64,000 bases of DNA, taken from NCBI RefSeq assembly GCF_048571125.1, contig NZ_CP182343.1, forward strand, positions 2,976,001 to 3,040,000. Direction: 5' to 3'. The stretch's first letter is position 1, and each line of letters starts with the position of its first letter. The translations under genes were made by a program, and so were the position numbers. Shown here in pieces: positions 16,865 to 26,106 of the stretch. Below the pieces are notes generated by a model. The model ran no database searches, was not told where the DNA came from, and was given only the letters and a program-made list of their open reading frames with translations. Source of the DNA: Arcobacter siniprincipis. GTDB taxonomy: Bacteria > Campylobacterota > Campylobacteria > Campylobacterales > Arcobacteraceae.

Positions 16865-17689
16865 TTGAAAATAATTAATACTATAGAAGAATTACAAACT
16901 ATTAGAAAAGAGTTAACAGGAACAATTGGTTTTGTTCCAACTATGGGAGCTTTACATGAAGGACACATTTCATTAATCAAAAATGCAAGAATAAATAATG
17001 ACATTGTAATAGTTTCAATTTTTCTAAATCCAACACAATTTTTACCAAATGAAGATTTAGACAAATATCCCAAAAAAGATGCAGCAGATAAGAGAATATG
17101 TGAATTGTGCAAAGTTGATTATTTATTTATGCCAGAGGTAACTTCTATGTATCAAAGTAATGATGAAGTTTCACTAAAAGCTCCAAAAATCACTGGCTTT
17201 ATTTTAGAAGGTGAAAAAAGACCTGGACACTTTGATGGTGTCTTACAAGTTGTTTTAAAACTATTTAATCTTGTTCAACCCAATAATGCATATTTTGGGA
17301 AAAAAGACGCCCAACAACTTTCACTAATTTCGCAAATGGTAAAAAATCTTTTTTTACCTATAAATATAGTTGAATGTGACATTGTAAGAGAAGCAGATGG
17401 TCTTGCAATGAGTTCAAGAAATATATATTTATCATCTGAAGAGAGAAAAGAAGCATTAGCTATTTCAAAATCTTTAAATATGACAATTATTGCTGTTACA
17501 AAGGGAGAAAGAGATGCCCAAACTATAAAAGCAAGAATGAAAGAAATAATGTCAAATCTAGATGTAGAATATATAGCAATAGTAAATAGAAATTTTGAAG
17601 AAATTCAAACAATCGAAGTAAAAAATACAATCATACTAATTGCATGTAAAGTTGGGAATACAAGACTTATCGATAATATGTGGATATAA
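16865..17689 (+). CDS. panC: Pantothenate synthetase PanC
   Basis: PanC joins pantoate and beta-alanine with ATP to make pantothenate, the coenzyme A precursor. The nucleotidyl-transferase signature Pro-Thr-Met-Gly-Ala-Leu-His-Glu-Gly-His is at residues 24-33. The Gly-Lys-Lys-Asp-Ala-Gln-Gln motif is near 141-147, and the Ser-Ser-Arg-Asn-Ile-Tyr motif near 179-184. The length of 274 residues is normal. The start is TTG behind AAAGGA. It ends within a hairpin shared with the convergent DUF2892 gene. Confidence 0.95.
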   Translation: MKIINTIEELQTIRKELTGTIGFVPTMGALHEGHISLIKNARINNDIVIVSIFLNPTQFLPNEDLDKYPKKDAADKRICELCKVDYLFMPEVTSMYQSNDEVSLKAPKITGFILEGEKRPGHFDGVLQVVLKLFNLVQPNNAYFGKKDAQQLSLISQMVKNLFLPINIVECDIVREADGLAMSSRNIYLSSEERKEALAISKSLNMTIIAVTKGERDAQTIKARMKEIMSNLDVEYIAIVNRNFEEIQTIEVKNTIILIACKVGNTRLIDNMWI

Positions 17690-17710
17690 ACTCTTTTAAG
17701 AGTTTATATC
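17683..17710. terminator. Shared convergent terminator, panC / DUF2892 gene
   Basis: A perfect 12-bp inverted repeat with loop TTTA covers the stop codons of both converging genes. Neither side has a long T-run, so it may work as a roadblock or RNA-stability hairpin as much as a classic terminator. Confidence 0.6.
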
Positions 17711-17886
17711 GTACATTTTTTGCTTATTATACATAAAGGACAAAAGTTAGTAAGTCCAGCCAATAAAGGCAGTATTCCTAAGTAAAACCAATCAATCCCT
17801 GTATAAAATCCTACTAATATTAAAATAATACCAATAGCTATTCTAAATTTTCTACAAAAAAGTTTTATTTTATCAAATTTGTTCAT
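17704..17886 (-). CDS. Small DUF2892-like membrane protein
   Basis: This is a 60-residue protein with two hydrophobic helices (residues 17-30 and 34-46). A Cys-Pro-Leu-Cys motif follows near residues 49-52, as seen in the YgaP-type DUF2892 inner-membrane module. Function is unknown; related modules are fused to rhodanese domains in other bacteria. A 9-bp-stem hairpin lies 14 bases upstream of the start. Confidence 0.7.
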   Translation of the reverse strand: MNKFDKIKLFCRKFRIAIGIILILVGFYTGIDWFYLGILPLLAGLTNFCPLCIISKKCTI

Positions 17887-17899
17887 TTTTCATTTCCTA

Positions 17900-17922
17900 C
17901 AAGATAAGTTTTTCTTATCTTG
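17900..17922. promoter_or_regulatory. Hairpin/operator upstream of the DUF2892 gene
   Basis: CAAGATAAG and its complement CTTATCTTG flank a five-base T-loop, between the DUF2892 start and the divergent rimO gene. It could be an operator or a leader hairpin; the sequence does not decide. Confidence 0.45.
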
Positions 17923-17956
17923 AATTATACAAATTAAAGATAAAATTGTCAAATTT

Positions 17957-17992
17957 AATTATAATATTTAGTTATAATTAAATATTATAATT
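17957..17992. repeat. Large AT-only inverted repeat in the DUF2892-rimO divergent region
   Basis: Two perfect 14-bp arms (AATTATAATATTTA and its complement) flank the 8 bp GTTATAAT. All 36 positions are A/T except one G. It lies 64 bp upstream of rimO and 70 bp upstream of the divergent small gene, in a position to affect both. The content makes some self-complementarity likely by chance, but 14 of 14 is high. Confidence 0.5.
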
Positions 17993-18055
17993 TTTCCTAT
18001 TTTTGATTAATTCAAACTATTATGCTAAAATTCCAAAAAAACTAATAGGTTATAT

Positions 18056-19396
18056 ATGAAATTTTCAACACAAAATCCTCAGAAATCACTACACTTAGTA
18101 AGCCTTGGCTGTACTAAAAATTTAGTTGATTCTGAAATCATGCTTGGTAAACTAAAAGATTATACAATATCAAATGATGCTAAAAGCTCTGATGTAATTA
18201 TCGTAAACACATGTGGTTTTATTGATAGTGCAAAAGAGGAAAGTATAAATACAATTCTTGAATTACATGGGCTAAGAAAAAAAGATTCAGTTTTAGTTAT
18301 GGCTGGATGTTTAAGTGAAAGATACAAAGAAGAGTTGCAAAAAGAGTTACCAGAAATTGATATTTTCACAGGAGTTGGAGATTATGATAAAATCGACACA
18401 CTTGTAAAAGAAAAAAGAAGTGGTTTTACAGATGAAGTGTTTTTATTAAATGAAACAAATGATAGAGTTATCACTGGTTCAAATTACCATGCTTATATCA
18501 AATTATCTGAAGGATGTAATCAAGTTTGTTCGTTCTGTGCTATTCCTTCATTTAAAGGAAAACTTCACTCTAGAACTTTAGAATCACTTGTTAAAGAGGT
18601 AAAAAATCTTGTAGCCCAAGGTTTTTATGATTTTTCTTTTGTTTCACAAGATAGCTCATCTTTTTTAAGGGATTTAAATATCAATGATGGATTAGAAAGA
18701 CTTGTTAATGAAGTAGAAAAAATAGAAGGAATCAAAAGTGCAAGAATTTTATACCTTTATCCATCTACAACAACTCTATCACTTATCAAAAAAATTGAGC
18801 AATCAAAAGTATTTGAAAACTACTTTGATATGCCATTGCAACATATAAGCTCTAAGGTGCTTAAAATCATGAAAAGAGGTAAAGGAGTAGAAAAGCTTAA
18901 GGAACTTATGAGTGCCATGAGAAACACTCCTAACTCCTTTGTAAGAACTACTTTTATTGCAGGTCATCCAGGTGAAACACAAGAAGACTTTGAAGAGTTA
19001 TGCTCTTACGTAGAAGAGTATGGTTTTGATAGGGCAAATGTATTTTCATATTCTGATGAAGATGGAACTACTGCCTATGAACTTGATGGAAAAGTAGATC
19101 AAGAGACTATTGATAAAAGAGCTGAAATTTTAGGTGAAATAATTCAAAGAAAAACGTTAGAATCTTTAGAAAAAGAGATTGGACAAATAGTAGATGTATA
19201 TATTGATGGAGAAAGTGAAGAACATGAATATTTACTTAGTGCTAGAAAAACAATTTGGGCACCTGAAATTGATGGAGAAATTTACATCAATGATAATGAA
19301 ACAGGAAAAGAATTAACAGTAGGAAAATCATACCAAGTAAAAATAAGTGAATTGGCAGGTGATAAATTACTTGGAACAGCAATTAAAGAAATTTAA
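18056..19396 (+). CDS. rimO: Ribosomal protein S12 methylthiotransferase RimO
   Basis: RimO is a radical-SAM enzyme that methylthiolates an aspartate of ribosomal protein S12. The N-terminal UPF0004 domain begins with Ser-Leu-Gly-Cys-Thr-Lys-Asn near residues 17-23. The SAM-cluster cysteines are in Cys-Asn-Gln-Val-Cys-Ser-Phe-Cys near 154-161, and a C-terminal TRAM domain ends the protein. At 446 residues the protein is of typical length. Its stop shares a base with the tilS start (TAATG), so translation of the two is probably coupled. Confidence 0.95.
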   Translation: MKFSTQNPQKSLHLVSLGCTKNLVDSEIMLGKLKDYTISNDAKSSDVIIVNTCGFIDSAKEESINTILELHGLRKKDSVLVMAGCLSERYKEELQKELPEIDIFTGVGDYDKIDTLVKEKRSGFTDEVFLLNETNDRVITGSNYHAYIKLSEGCNQVCSFCAIPSFKGKLHSRTLESLVKEVKNLVAQGFYDFSFVSQDSSSFLRDLNINDGLERLVNEVEKIEGIKSARILYLYPSTTTLSLIKKIEQSKVFENYFDMPLQHISSKVLKIMKRGKGVEKLKELMSAMRNTPNSFVRTTFIAGHPGETQEDFEELCSYVEEYGFDRANVFSYSDEDGTTAYELDGKVDQETIDKRAEILGEIIQRKTLESLEKEIGQIVDVYIDGESEEHEYLLSARKTIWAPEIDGEIYINDNETGKELTVGKSYQVKISELAGDKLLGTAIKEI

Positions 19397-20370
19397 TGAT
19401 TAAATTTAATATCAATACCACTAAAAATCTTTTAGCATTTTCAGGTGGTATTGATTCTTCTGCCCTTTTCTTTTTGCTCATAAATGAAAATATTCCTTTT
19501 GATATTGCAATTGTTAATTATAATCAAAGAGAACAATCAAAAAATGAAGTTGCTTATGCAAAAGAATTAGCCACTAAATATAATAAAAAATGCTTTTTGA
19601 AAGAAGTAGTATTGACAAATAATTCTAACTTCGAAAAAGAAGCAAGAGATATTAGATATAGTTTTTTTAACGAGATAATCAAAAAACATAATTATGATAC
19701 TTTACTCACAGCACATCAACTAAATGATAAATTAGAGTGGTTTATGATGCAATTAAGCAAAGGGGCTGGATTAGTTGAATTAATTGGATTAGAAGAAAAA
19801 ACTAAAAAAAATAACTATGTTATTTATAGACCTCTTCTTGAACTATCAAAAGAAGAACTTCAAACATTTTTACAAATGAATAATCATAAATATTTTATTG
19901 ATGAGTCTAATTATGATGAAAAATATAAAAGAAACTATTTTAGAAAGAACTTTGTAAATGAATTGATAAAAGAGTACAAGGATGGTATTAAAAATAGTTT
20001 CAAATATTTAAAAAATGATATTCAATCTCTAAATTTAAATCATGAAGCCATTTATAAACATGAAGATTTAGAAATCTTTACAAATCACCAAGATGAAAAT
20101 TTAAATATTAAAATAATAGATAAATCTTTAAAAAAAAGAGGAATACTTTTATCATCTGCACAAAGAAATGAAATAATTAGACAAAGGGAAATAACAATAT
20201 CTGATAAAATAAATATTTCTATTTCAAATGACTATATCTACATCTGCCCAAAAGTTATAAATACGATGGATAAGAAGTTTAAAGAAATTTGTAGAGTACT
20301 TAAAATCCCAAATAATATAAGAGCATATCTTTTTGAAAAGGATATTGAAGTAAAAGAGTTATTTATTTAA
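19396..20370 (+). CDS. tilS: tRNA(Ile)-lysidine synthetase TilS
   Basis: TilS modifies cytidine-34 of the CAU-anticodon isoleucine tRNA to lysidine, changing codon and amino-acid identity. The ATP-pyrophosphatase P-loop Ser-Gly-Gly-Ile-Asp-Ser-Ser is near residues 16-22, and Thr-Ala-His-Gln-Leu-Asn-Asp is near 103-109. With 324 residues it is a compact form lacking the extended C-terminal domain of enterobacterial TilS. It converges with the flagellar block, overlapping the last gene there by 12 bp. Confidence 0.92.
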   Translation: MIKFNINTTKNLLAFSGGIDSSALFFLLINENIPFDIAIVNYNQREQSKNEVAYAKELATKYNKKCFLKEVVLTNNSNFEKEARDIRYSFFNEIIKKHNYDTLLTAHQLNDKLEWFMMQLSKGAGLVELIGLEEKTKKNNYVIYRPLLELSKEELQTFLQMNNHKYFIDESNYDEKYKRNYFRKNFVNELIKEYKDGIKNSFKYLKNDIQSLNLNHEAIYKHEDLEIFTNHQDENLNIKIIDKSLKKRGILLSSAQRNEIIRQREITISDKINISISNDYIYICPKVINTMDKKFKEICRVLKIPNNIRAYLFEKDIEVKELFI

Positions 20371-20628
20371 AAACTTTTTCATCTGAGAAATAGATTTCAT
20401 CTGCTCTAAAATGTTTTCTCTATGAGTAAATAAAAAATTAGCATTTTTAAAAAGTAATTCTCTTAATTTTAAAAGTTCTTCATGAGATAATTCAAAATCA
20501 GTAATATTAGTAGTAGTTAAATAAGTTTCAGTCCAAGACCTTAAGCCTTCAGCTCTTTCTTCCTCATCTAAAGAATCAACATAAGTCAATCTCTTTAGTG
20601 CTTCTAAAGACCAGTTTCGTCTTTCCAT
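20359..20628 (-). CDS. Small flagellar-operon protein, 89 aa
   Basis: This is a helical, charged 89-residue protein encoded directly after fliS and overlapping it by 25 bp. Position and size resemble FliT-type chaperones, but I see no diagnostic motif, so I leave it unnamed. The 12-bp overlap with the convergent tilS 3-prime end is unusual but both frames look genuine. Confidence 0.6.
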   Translation of the reverse strand: MERRNWSLEALKRLTYVDSLDEEERAEGLRSWTETYLTTTNITDFELSHEELLKLRELLFKNANFLFTHRENILEQMKSISQMKKFLNK

Positions 20629-20960
20629 GCTTCTATTAGACCTTGAGTTACTCTTTTAACTTGGTGAATTAAATTTACATTATCATTAATACCCGATGTA
20701 AAAAGTGTCTCTATTTGATAAAGATATAAACCATCTAAATAATGGGCAATATCTCCTCCGTCAAAATCTAATATATTTCTTAGTTCATCAAAAATTGCGA
20801 TTGATTTGTTAATATAAATAAATTTTTCTTCAACATCTCCATTTTCCATTGCTTCTTCTGCAAAAGAAAGATATCTCAGTAGTCCTTCATAAAGCTTTAG
20901 TATTAAGACATATGGATCATTACTAACTGCATTTTGTTGATTATAAACCTCTATTCCCAC
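20604..20960 (-). CDS. fliS: Flagellin export chaperone FliS
   Basis: FliS binds newly made flagellin in the cytoplasm and prevents premature polymerisation. The 118-residue all-helical protein begins with the typical Tyr-Asn-Gln-Gln-Asn-Ala-Val near residues 6-12. It has Ile-Leu-Lys-Leu-Tyr-Glu-Gly-Leu-Leu-Arg-Tyr-Leu near 20-31, matching the family's flagellin-binding helices. It lies 51 bp downstream of fliD, the usual order. Confidence 0.9.
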   Translation of the reverse strand: MGIEVYNQQNAVSNDPYVLILKLYEGLLRYLSFAEEAMENGDVEEKFIYINKSIAIFDELRNILDFDGGDIAHYLDGLYLYQIETLFTSGINDNVNLIHQVKRVTQGLIEAWKDETGL

Positions 20961-21011
20961 AAATCATCTCCATTTTTTTATACACATGAGTATAGTATAT
21001 TCAAACTTAAA

Positions 21012-22577
21012 TTACTTAGAAGAACTTTGATCAATCATCATTTGCAAACTAGAAAATTGCGAGTTAAATTGGTTTATAATTACCCCATACGCTGAAAACT
21101 GATTTGCAAGTTGAGAATATTTTGAATCTAAACTTTCTGTTTCTTTTGTCAATTGTTCATTAAGTTCTTTTTTTCTGGATGTCATATTATCTTCATATAC
21201 AGTTATAACACCACCTGTACTATCCATAGAATCAACTATTGTTTTTAATTGTGTACCAAAACCTTCTTTTTCAGCTTTTCCTACAAACAAATCTTTTAAA
21301 TTTTCAAAATCATCACTAACTGCTGTATTAAAATCACTTTCATTTAATGAATAATTACCACTTTTATCAACTTCTAATCCATAATTAAATAAATTTAAAT
21401 CATCATTTGTCCCATAATTACCAAACATCATGTTTTTTATTTGAGACTGTATATCCCTTAATGTTGACCTATCTTGTATTTTTGAATCACCAGAATAAAG
21501 TTCATCATCAATTGATTTGGATAAAGTATTAAACTTATCAATAAAGTCTTTAAACAATGTTGCAACTTGGGTTTTATCTTTTTCTATAGAAATAGATGAA
21601 TCTCCAACTTTAGACGCAGAAATTTTTAATCCTCCATCAACCATTACAACATTTGAAGAAACATCATAATCAACACCATCAATTTTTGCTTTCATATTTT
21701 GTGCAGTTAAAGTATGATTGTTATTAGTTAAATTTAAACCTAAATCATCATCTGTAATCTCAATTGGTCCACCATCACTGCTTTTAATTGTTACTTTTCC
21801 ATTTGCATCAATAGAGGCTTCAAAAGATGCATCATCGTTAATTCTAGAAATAAATTCACTATTAGTTTCACTACCATTTGTAGTAAATGTAGTACCGTTT
21901 AAAGTCAATGACAAGTTTGAACTAGGAACTGTTCCTGAAGCAATTGTTGAACTTGAAGTAAAATCATTAAGTCCTAAATCAGAACCAGTTTGAGTTATAC
22001 TTAAAGCATTATCAATACCTGAATCTTCACTTTTTATAACCATTCTATAAGAATTTGTTCCTACTGATTCTATTGAAGCATTTAATTTTGAACTTAAATT
22101 AATCTTATCAGCTACTTCTTGATATGTTTTATTAAAAGTTGAGTATTCAACTCCATTTACCGTTATCATAGAACCTGCTGTAGTTGAAATTATTGCATCT
22201 TTATCACTAAATGTTGAAGTTTGGTAAACATCCCTTTGGGCAATTTGGCTTACACTTACATTTGTTGTACCTGTATTTAATTTACTTGCATCAGCAGCAT
22301 CAAATACTACTGAATCACCTGTAGTTGTAGCTGACTTTTGGTTGAAAGCATTTACACCACCTGCTGCAAATAAATCAAAGGGTTTGATTGCATCAAGCAT
22401 ATCTTGAACTTGTAATTTAATATTTGCAACTTTTACACCCTCTTCATCCAAGTCTGTTAAACTTGTTTCAATAGGTTCTACCGTAGCTTTTCTCTCTGCT
22501 GCTTTTAACTTATCAATTAACTCTTGATTTAAAGCAGAGGCTTGTCCTGTTCCTAATCCTAATACACCTTCAGCCAT
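21012..22577 (-). CDS. fliD: Flagellar hook-associated protein 2 / filament cap FliD
   Basis: FliD caps the growing filament and directs flagellin insertion. The 521-residue protein has the conserved N-terminal stretch Glu-Leu-Ile-Asp-Lys-Leu-Lys-Ala-Ala-Glu near residues 19-28. A central beta-rich region of Ser/Thr/Asp-rich repeats follows, then a C-terminal helical domain ending with the Met/Gln-rich FliD tail. There is no signal peptide, as expected for type III export. It is 10 bp from flgK. Confidence 0.93.
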   Translation of the reverse strand: MAEGVLGLGTGQASALNQELIDKLKAAERKATVEPIETSLTDLDEEGVKVANIKLQVQDMLDAIKPFDLFAAGGVNAFNQKSATTTGDSVVFDAADASKLNTGTTNVSVSQIAQRDVYQTSTFSDKDAIISTTAGSMITVNGVEYSTFNKTYQEVADKINLSSKLNASIESVGTNSYRMVIKSEDSGIDNALSITQTGSDLGLNDFTSSSTIASGTVPSSNLSLTLNGTTFTTNGSETNSEFISRINDDASFEASIDANGKVTIKSSDGGPIEITDDDLGLNLTNNNHTLTAQNMKAKIDGVDYDVSSNVVMVDGGLKISASKVGDSSISIEKDKTQVATLFKDFIDKFNTLSKSIDDELYSGDSKIQDRSTLRDIQSQIKNMMFGNYGTNDDLNLFNYGLEVDKSGNYSLNESDFNTAVSDDFENLKDLFVGKAEKEGFGTQLKTIVDSMDSTGGVITVYEDNMTSRKKELNEQLTKETESLDSKYSQLANQFSAYGVIINQFNSQFSSLQMMIDQSSSK

Positions 22578-22587
22578 AATTTACTCC

Positions 22588-25329
22588 TTATCTCTTGATT
22601 CCAAGAAGAGTTTGTAACATTTCATCAACAGTTGTTATCATTTTTGCATTTGCTGTATATGCTGATTGAAATTTAATTAAATTAATCATCTCTTCATCGT
22701 CGTCAACTTTTGTTATTAAATCATATGAATTATTCATTGATTCACTAACTGCCTTTTGAGTCTCAACTGTAAAATCACTACTCTCTTTGTCCCTTGATAT
22801 ATTTGTTCTAAGATTTTGCAAATATTCAGTAAATGACATACGTTCAGTATCACTTGATACTTTATCATTTGAGCTATCTTGACCATAACCTAAAAATGAA
22901 ATATCCTCTTTCCATTGATGACCTGCTAAATAATCATAATCTTTTTGTTCTAAAGTTCCAACAACTTCTGAATGAAAAGTCATTGTTCTAACACTAGAAC
23001 CACTAAATAAGTTTATGTCATCTGCGACTTTGATATTATTATCTGTTGCAATTTCACCGCTAATGTATGTACCATCATCATTTTTGATATAACTAGAAGT
23101 CATATCAACAAAAGTTTTAGCAAAAGCATCTAATGCATTTTTGTATTCTTGAAATTTATTTTTTCCAGAATCTGTAGTCAAGTTTTCTACTATAGCTTTT
23201 AGTTTACCACTTGAAAAAAATATTGGATCACCTTTTGAAGTTATACTTACAGCAGAATTTGCTAAATCACTTCTTTGCTCATTCTTATAAATAGAGTTTG
23301 AAACAACACCTTCTTTATTATTTATAACCATAGTTGATGTCATAGTAACAGGTGTTGAACCACTAGGTGCTGCATTATCTGTTATCGAAAAGCTATATGT
23401 TTGATTCGTATTAACAGGTGCCAATTCATTCGTATCTGTAGTAAAACTAAAACTCTTAACTCCCGGAGGAATAGTTATTTCTCCTGTTTGTGCATCATAA
23501 GTTATCGAATCAGGTGTAAATTTAGGTGACAAGTCAAAATAACTACCTGTATCATCACTAAAAGATACTTTCATTACTTGTGCTGTTGTTGTTGTATTTT
23601 TTAATTCAACAGTATGTTTAATACTACTTCCATCAACTGCACTTAAACTTTTTATAGAACTTACTTGTGTTGTTCCACTAGCTTGTGTAGCACCTGTAAC
23701 TGGATTAACAGTAGGAATTGCACTAACTAATGGGTTTGAATTCGTATTTTCTGTTGAAAGTTCAAAATCTTGCGTTATATCTTTGCCATCATTTACAACA
23801 TTAAGTACAGAAGTGATATTACTAGTATCTGAGCCATTAGTTTCGGTTAAAGATAAAGTATACTTTTGATTAACTCCAAACAAAGCAGCTGCTTCTTCAG
23901 GAGTACTTGTTTCACCTTCAGCTGAGTTAATAGTTATCGTAAAAGAATCAACACCTGCAGGAATTGTAAGTTTTTTTGTAGTTGCATTATATGTAATACT
24001 TGAAGGAACAAAAGTTGGTGTAGCTCCTGATGTTGAAGGATTACTAGATAAATCAATATCAAAAACTTCAGGGGCTGTCGTAGTTGCTCCTAAATTTACT
24101 GTATGAGTTAAACTTAAACCATCTTGTGCAAATTTACTTTCAATTGAGACTGAACTATTGTTAATCACAGGACTAACGGTAACTGTACCTTGATTTATAG
24201 AGTATGGTTCTTCTGTAAAAGTAACTCTACTATCAAATTTACCTTCAATACCAGGAGTTTTTGATTCAACTAATAAGAACTTATCTTGACTATCAATTGT
24301 CGATTTATTTCCATTTTTATCGACATCATATGTACCATTATAAGCTTTTACTTTATCTGCTAAATCAGATGTATTAATTTTATGAACTAATGCTCTTACA
24401 TAGTTAGTCTCATCAACCTTTACAATATCATCAGTTCCATCACCATCAAGGTCAAAAACCATTGTTTCACCATATTCAACACTAACTGAATTTTCATTGT
24501 CCAATTCAAAAGTAATTACATCCTCTTCATCAAAAGTATCTGAAGGATTTAAAATACTACTTTTAGTTCCTTCTTGTGTAACATACCTATCAATTTGCGC
24601 AGTTTTTTCTTCACCTACTTCTAATTTTGACATTGTAGTATTTGAAATAACTGTTTGATTACCAATTTTCAACTCATAAAAATCAGGATCTCTATCAACA
24701 GTTATATTAGCATATGTAGATATTTCTTTTTCTAATAAATCTCTTTTATCAAGTAAGTCATTAGAAGCAAAACCCTGCTCTTTTATTTTTAGATTAATTC
24801 TTTGAATTTGTTCGAGTTTTGAGTTTATTTGACCAACATCTTCGGTTAAAGACTTTTTGAAAGTAGCTTCTTGTTCTTCTATTCCATCATAAAGATTATT
24901 TAAGTCATCAATTACTTTTTGCCCAGTAATTTGTAATTGATTTTTGTAAACTTCATTATTAGGATTTGCTCTTATACTTTCAATTGTTTGGTAATAAGCA
25001 TCTAAGTCTGATGATAACCCAGCTGTATCAGTCTCTTTAAATACTGCTTCGATATTTCCTAACATTAAAGACATTTCTGATTGATAATTATCTTTACTAT
25101 TTTGCTTTATAATATTATCATACAAATATTGACTAGTGATTCTAGATGTATTATCAACTGATACACCTCTTCCCCACTGTCTATTATCACTTTGACTTAA
25201 TTCACTTGTTTCTACAACTCTTTTTTTATATCCCTCAGTATTTACATTAGCAAGGTTATTCATTGTATTTTCAACAGCTATTTGTGCTGCTCGTAAACCT
25301 GATTGGGCTACATTTAACGCATCTAACAT
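22588..25329 (-). CDS. flgK: Flagellar hook-associated protein 1 FlgK, enlarged by inserted repeats
   Basis: FlgK forms the hook-filament junction. The N-terminal helical signature (residues 1-40, including Asn-Asn-Leu-Ala-Asn-Val-Asn-Thr-Glu-Gly-Tyr) and the C-terminal helix (residues 870-913, Leu-Ile-Lys-Phe-Gln-Ser-Ala-Tyr) are typical. The protein is 913 residues, much longer than a standard FlgK. The central region holds two tandem beta-rich repeats at about residues 393-514 and 558-672. Each contains a Ser-Ile-Thr-Tyr-(Asn/Asp)-Ala-x-Thr motif and an Ile-Pro-x-Gly-Val-x-Ser-Phe motif. There is also a Asp-Leu-Asp-Gly-Asp-Gly stretch near 293-298 that resembles a calcium loop. The repeats resemble adhesin Ig/Calx-beta-like units. 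Confidence 0.92.
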   Translation of the reverse strand: MLDALNVAQSGLRAAQIAVENTMNNLANVNTEGYKKRVVETSELSQSDNRQWGRGVSVDNTSRITSQYLYDNIIKQNSKDNYQSEMSLMLGNIEAVFKETDTAGLSSDLDAYYQTIESIRANPNNEVYKNQLQITGQKVIDDLNNLYDGIEEQEATFKKSLTEDVGQINSKLEQIQRINLKIKEQGFASNDLLDKRDLLEKEISTYANITVDRDPDFYELKIGNQTVISNTTMSKLEVGEEKTAQIDRYVTQEGTKSSILNPSDTFDEEDVITFELDNENSVSVEYGETMVFDLDGDGTDDIVKVDETNYVRALVHKINTSDLADKVKAYNGTYDVDKNGNKSTIDSQDKFLLVESKTPGIEGKFDSRVTFTEEPYSINQGTVTVSPVINNSSVSIESKFAQDGLSLTHTVNLGATTTAPEVFDIDLSSNPSTSGATPTFVPSSITYNATTKKLTIPAGVDSFTITINSAEGETSTPEEAAALFGVNQKYTLSLTETNGSDTSNITSVLNVVNDGKDITQDFELSTENTNSNPLVSAIPTVNPVTGATQASGTTQVSSIKSLSAVDGSSIKHTVELKNTTTTAQVMKVSFSDDTGSYFDLSPKFTPDSITYDAQTGEITIPPGVKSFSFTTDTNELAPVNTNQTYSFSITDNAAPSGSTPVTMTSTMVINNKEGVVSNSIYKNEQRSDLANSAVSITSKGDPIFFSSGKLKAIVENLTTDSGKNKFQEYKNALDAFAKTFVDMTSSYIKNDDGTYISGEIATDNNIKVADDINLFSGSSVRTMTFHSEVVGTLEQKDYDYLAGHQWKEDISFLGYGQDSSNDKVSSDTERMSFTEYLQNLRTNISRDKESSDFTVETQKAVSESMNNSYDLITKVDDDEEMINLIKFQSAYTANAKMITTVDEMLQTLLGIKR

Positions 25330-25392
25330 TTGTACCTTCCTTTGGGATAATATCCCTAATTATTGCATTACAATTCTTAAAATTAGATTAAA

Positions 25393-26106
25393 TCAGAAGG
25401 GCCAAAGCATTTTTAGGAGTTTTGTACCCCATGGCTGATGCATAACATCTTGTTCTTCACCATCTTTTTTATACAAAACTTTTAAATTTGCAACTTGAGA
25501 TGACTTTATAGAATTATCTGGGCTTATATCATAAGGCCTAATAACCCCCGAAATTATTATCTCTTGCTTCTGTTCATCTATTAACATCTCTTTGGAACCT
25601 TTTATATAATAGTTTCCATTTTGATATGTTTCCTCTATTATAACAGAAAGTGTCGTAGAAAAAGATTCATCAGCATTTGCTTTTACTTTTCCTTTAAATG
25701 AACTATCACTACTTGAATTAAATTGTACCCCACCAAAACTATTAATTTTATTTGCTACAGATTGTACTGTGGAATTCAAAGGAAGAGTATTTCCAGTAGC
25801 AGGAGTAATTAATCCTCCTCCAATTTTCTCAGAACTTGTATTTGTAAGTTCTCTTTTATTACTTGTATTTGAAGTTAAAGATTCATCAATAACTACTTGA
25901 ATTATATCCCCAACTTGTAAATCTTTTTTATCAGCAAATAAAGAAGGTCCTTTTCGTGAATATAAAGAGCCTTTGTTATATGTAACTTGAGGCTTTGGTT
26001 TTAATACTTGAGCCGGAGGTTTATCAAATTTTAATTCTTGTTCAGTTGGAACACAAGAGTTTAAAAAAAATGCACATGCTAAAATTAAAAAATATTTACT
26101 TTTCAT
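25393..26106 (-). CDS. flgH: Flagellar L-ring lipoprotein FlgH
   Basis: FlgH forms the outer-membrane L-ring around the rod. A signal peptide ends at a lipobox Leu-Asn-Ser-Cys near residues 15-18. The conserved Lys-Val-Gly-Asp-like segment (Leu-Gln-Val-Gly-Asp-Ile-Ile) and an Ile-Ile-Ser-Gly-Val-Ile-Arg-Pro motif near the C-terminus match the family. I start it at the ATG at 26106, giving 237 residues, because GAGAG precedes it at good spacing. The ATG five codons upstream lies within the end of the previous gene. It overlaps that gene by 11 bp. Confidence 0.9.
   Translation of the reverse strand: MKSKYFLILACAFFLNSCVPTEQELKFDKPPAQVLKPKPQVTYNKGSLYSRKGPSLFADKKDLQVGDIIQVVIDESLTSNTSNKRELTNTSSEKIGGGLITPATGNTLPLNSTVQSVANKINSFGGVQFNSSSDSSFKGKVKANADESFSTTLSVIIEETYQNGNYYIKGSKEMLIDEQKQEIIISGVIRPYDISPDNSIKSSQVANLKVLYKKDGEEQDVMHQPWGTKLLKMLWPF

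Noticed and set aside
21718..21993. Open frame opposite fliD
   Set aside because: Antisense to fliD, no ribosome site, no recognisable domain. A shadow frame.
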